Positions 63,900 through 64,000 of a stretch of 64,000 bases of DNA are shown piece after piece. Source of the stretch: Euclidia mi (taxonomy: Eukaryota > Arthropoda > Insecta > Lepidoptera > Erebidae); contig OX123182.2 in the NCBI GenBank assembly GCA_944739405.2, forward strand, positions 91,876,051-91,940,050. The letters are read 5' to 3'. Position numbers and translations under genes: made by a program. The stretch's first letter is position 1. Each line of letters begins with the position of its first letter. Below the pieces are notes generated by a model. It saw only the letters and a program-made list of their open reading frames with translations. It had not been told where the DNA came from and did not search any database.

Positions 63900-64000
63900 C
63901 TAAAAAGCAAAAAATGTTAATACATTAAACATTGTAGCACATTTATAACAGAAAAGTACATTGATTAAGTAGACACACGGCTACACCTCTAGTTAGACAC

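Overview
The window is eukaryotic and almost certainly from a moth or butterfly. It has spliced genes with canonical GT/AG introns, Lep1-type Helitrons, the abundant lepidopteran repeat families that begin with the 'ACTAGCTGTGCCCGCG' and 'GGCCAAGTGCGAGTC' motifs, and several tRNA-derived SINEs. Only three host genes could be supported. Most of the rest is nested mobile DNA.

Host genes. (1) SRP68, the 68-kDa protein subunit of the signal recognition particle, runs on the minus strand from 28898 to 2308. I join six coding exons into 598 codons with consistent phases. Introns 1 (7.1 kb) and 3 (11.1 kb) are filled with transposons. The 3' part of exon 4 plus its splice donor is repeated in a near-perfect 182-bp tandem array (8473-9781). 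(2) RpL29 (ribosomal protein eL29, 73 aa) lies on the plus strand at 38834-41361 in three coding exons. (3) The last two exons of a Sina/SIAH-like gene lie on the minus strand at 63087-63899; the gene continues beyond the window.

Mobile DNA, left to right. A hAT-type element (104-2143) contains a MITE copy, which itself contains a 981-bp element with 76-bp terminal inverted repeats and an orphan 109-aa ORF. Four copies of one ~400-bp TA-flanked MITE (548, 7251, 23225, 27816) occur; three of them were hit by elements of different classes (the 981-bp element, a tandem Helitron dimer, and a mariner). A dead mariner (10262-14434) carries an apparently intact Transib (11206-14074). The Transib transposase keeps the RAG1-like catalytic triad and zinc ligands, and its left end resembles a recombination signal sequence. 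Further on are a Lep1-like Helitron with an internal minisatellite (15794-17276), a second mariner (23353-24645), a 5'-truncated LINE (25566-26818), and a TA-flanked DNA element (29430-32535) that holds both an IS630-type transposase fragment and an intact Gag-like zinc-knuckle ORF.

The right half has a 2-kb foldback element made of tandem subrepeats (44453-46460), a Buster-like hAT (47104-50627) interrupted by a Penelope-like element (48289-49736), and a 7.6-kb foldback element with a perfect 9-bp target duplication (51031-58658). A young, apparently complete Ty3/gypsy retrotransposon (51254-57070) sits inside that foldback element. Smaller foldback MITEs, SINEs and LINE fragments fill the rest.

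The most interesting items are the intact Transib, the two large foldback elements, the orphan-ORF element at 643-1623, the Gag-only ORF in a DNA transposon, and the tandem exon array in SRP68. All calls were made by reading the sequence; no database search was possible.
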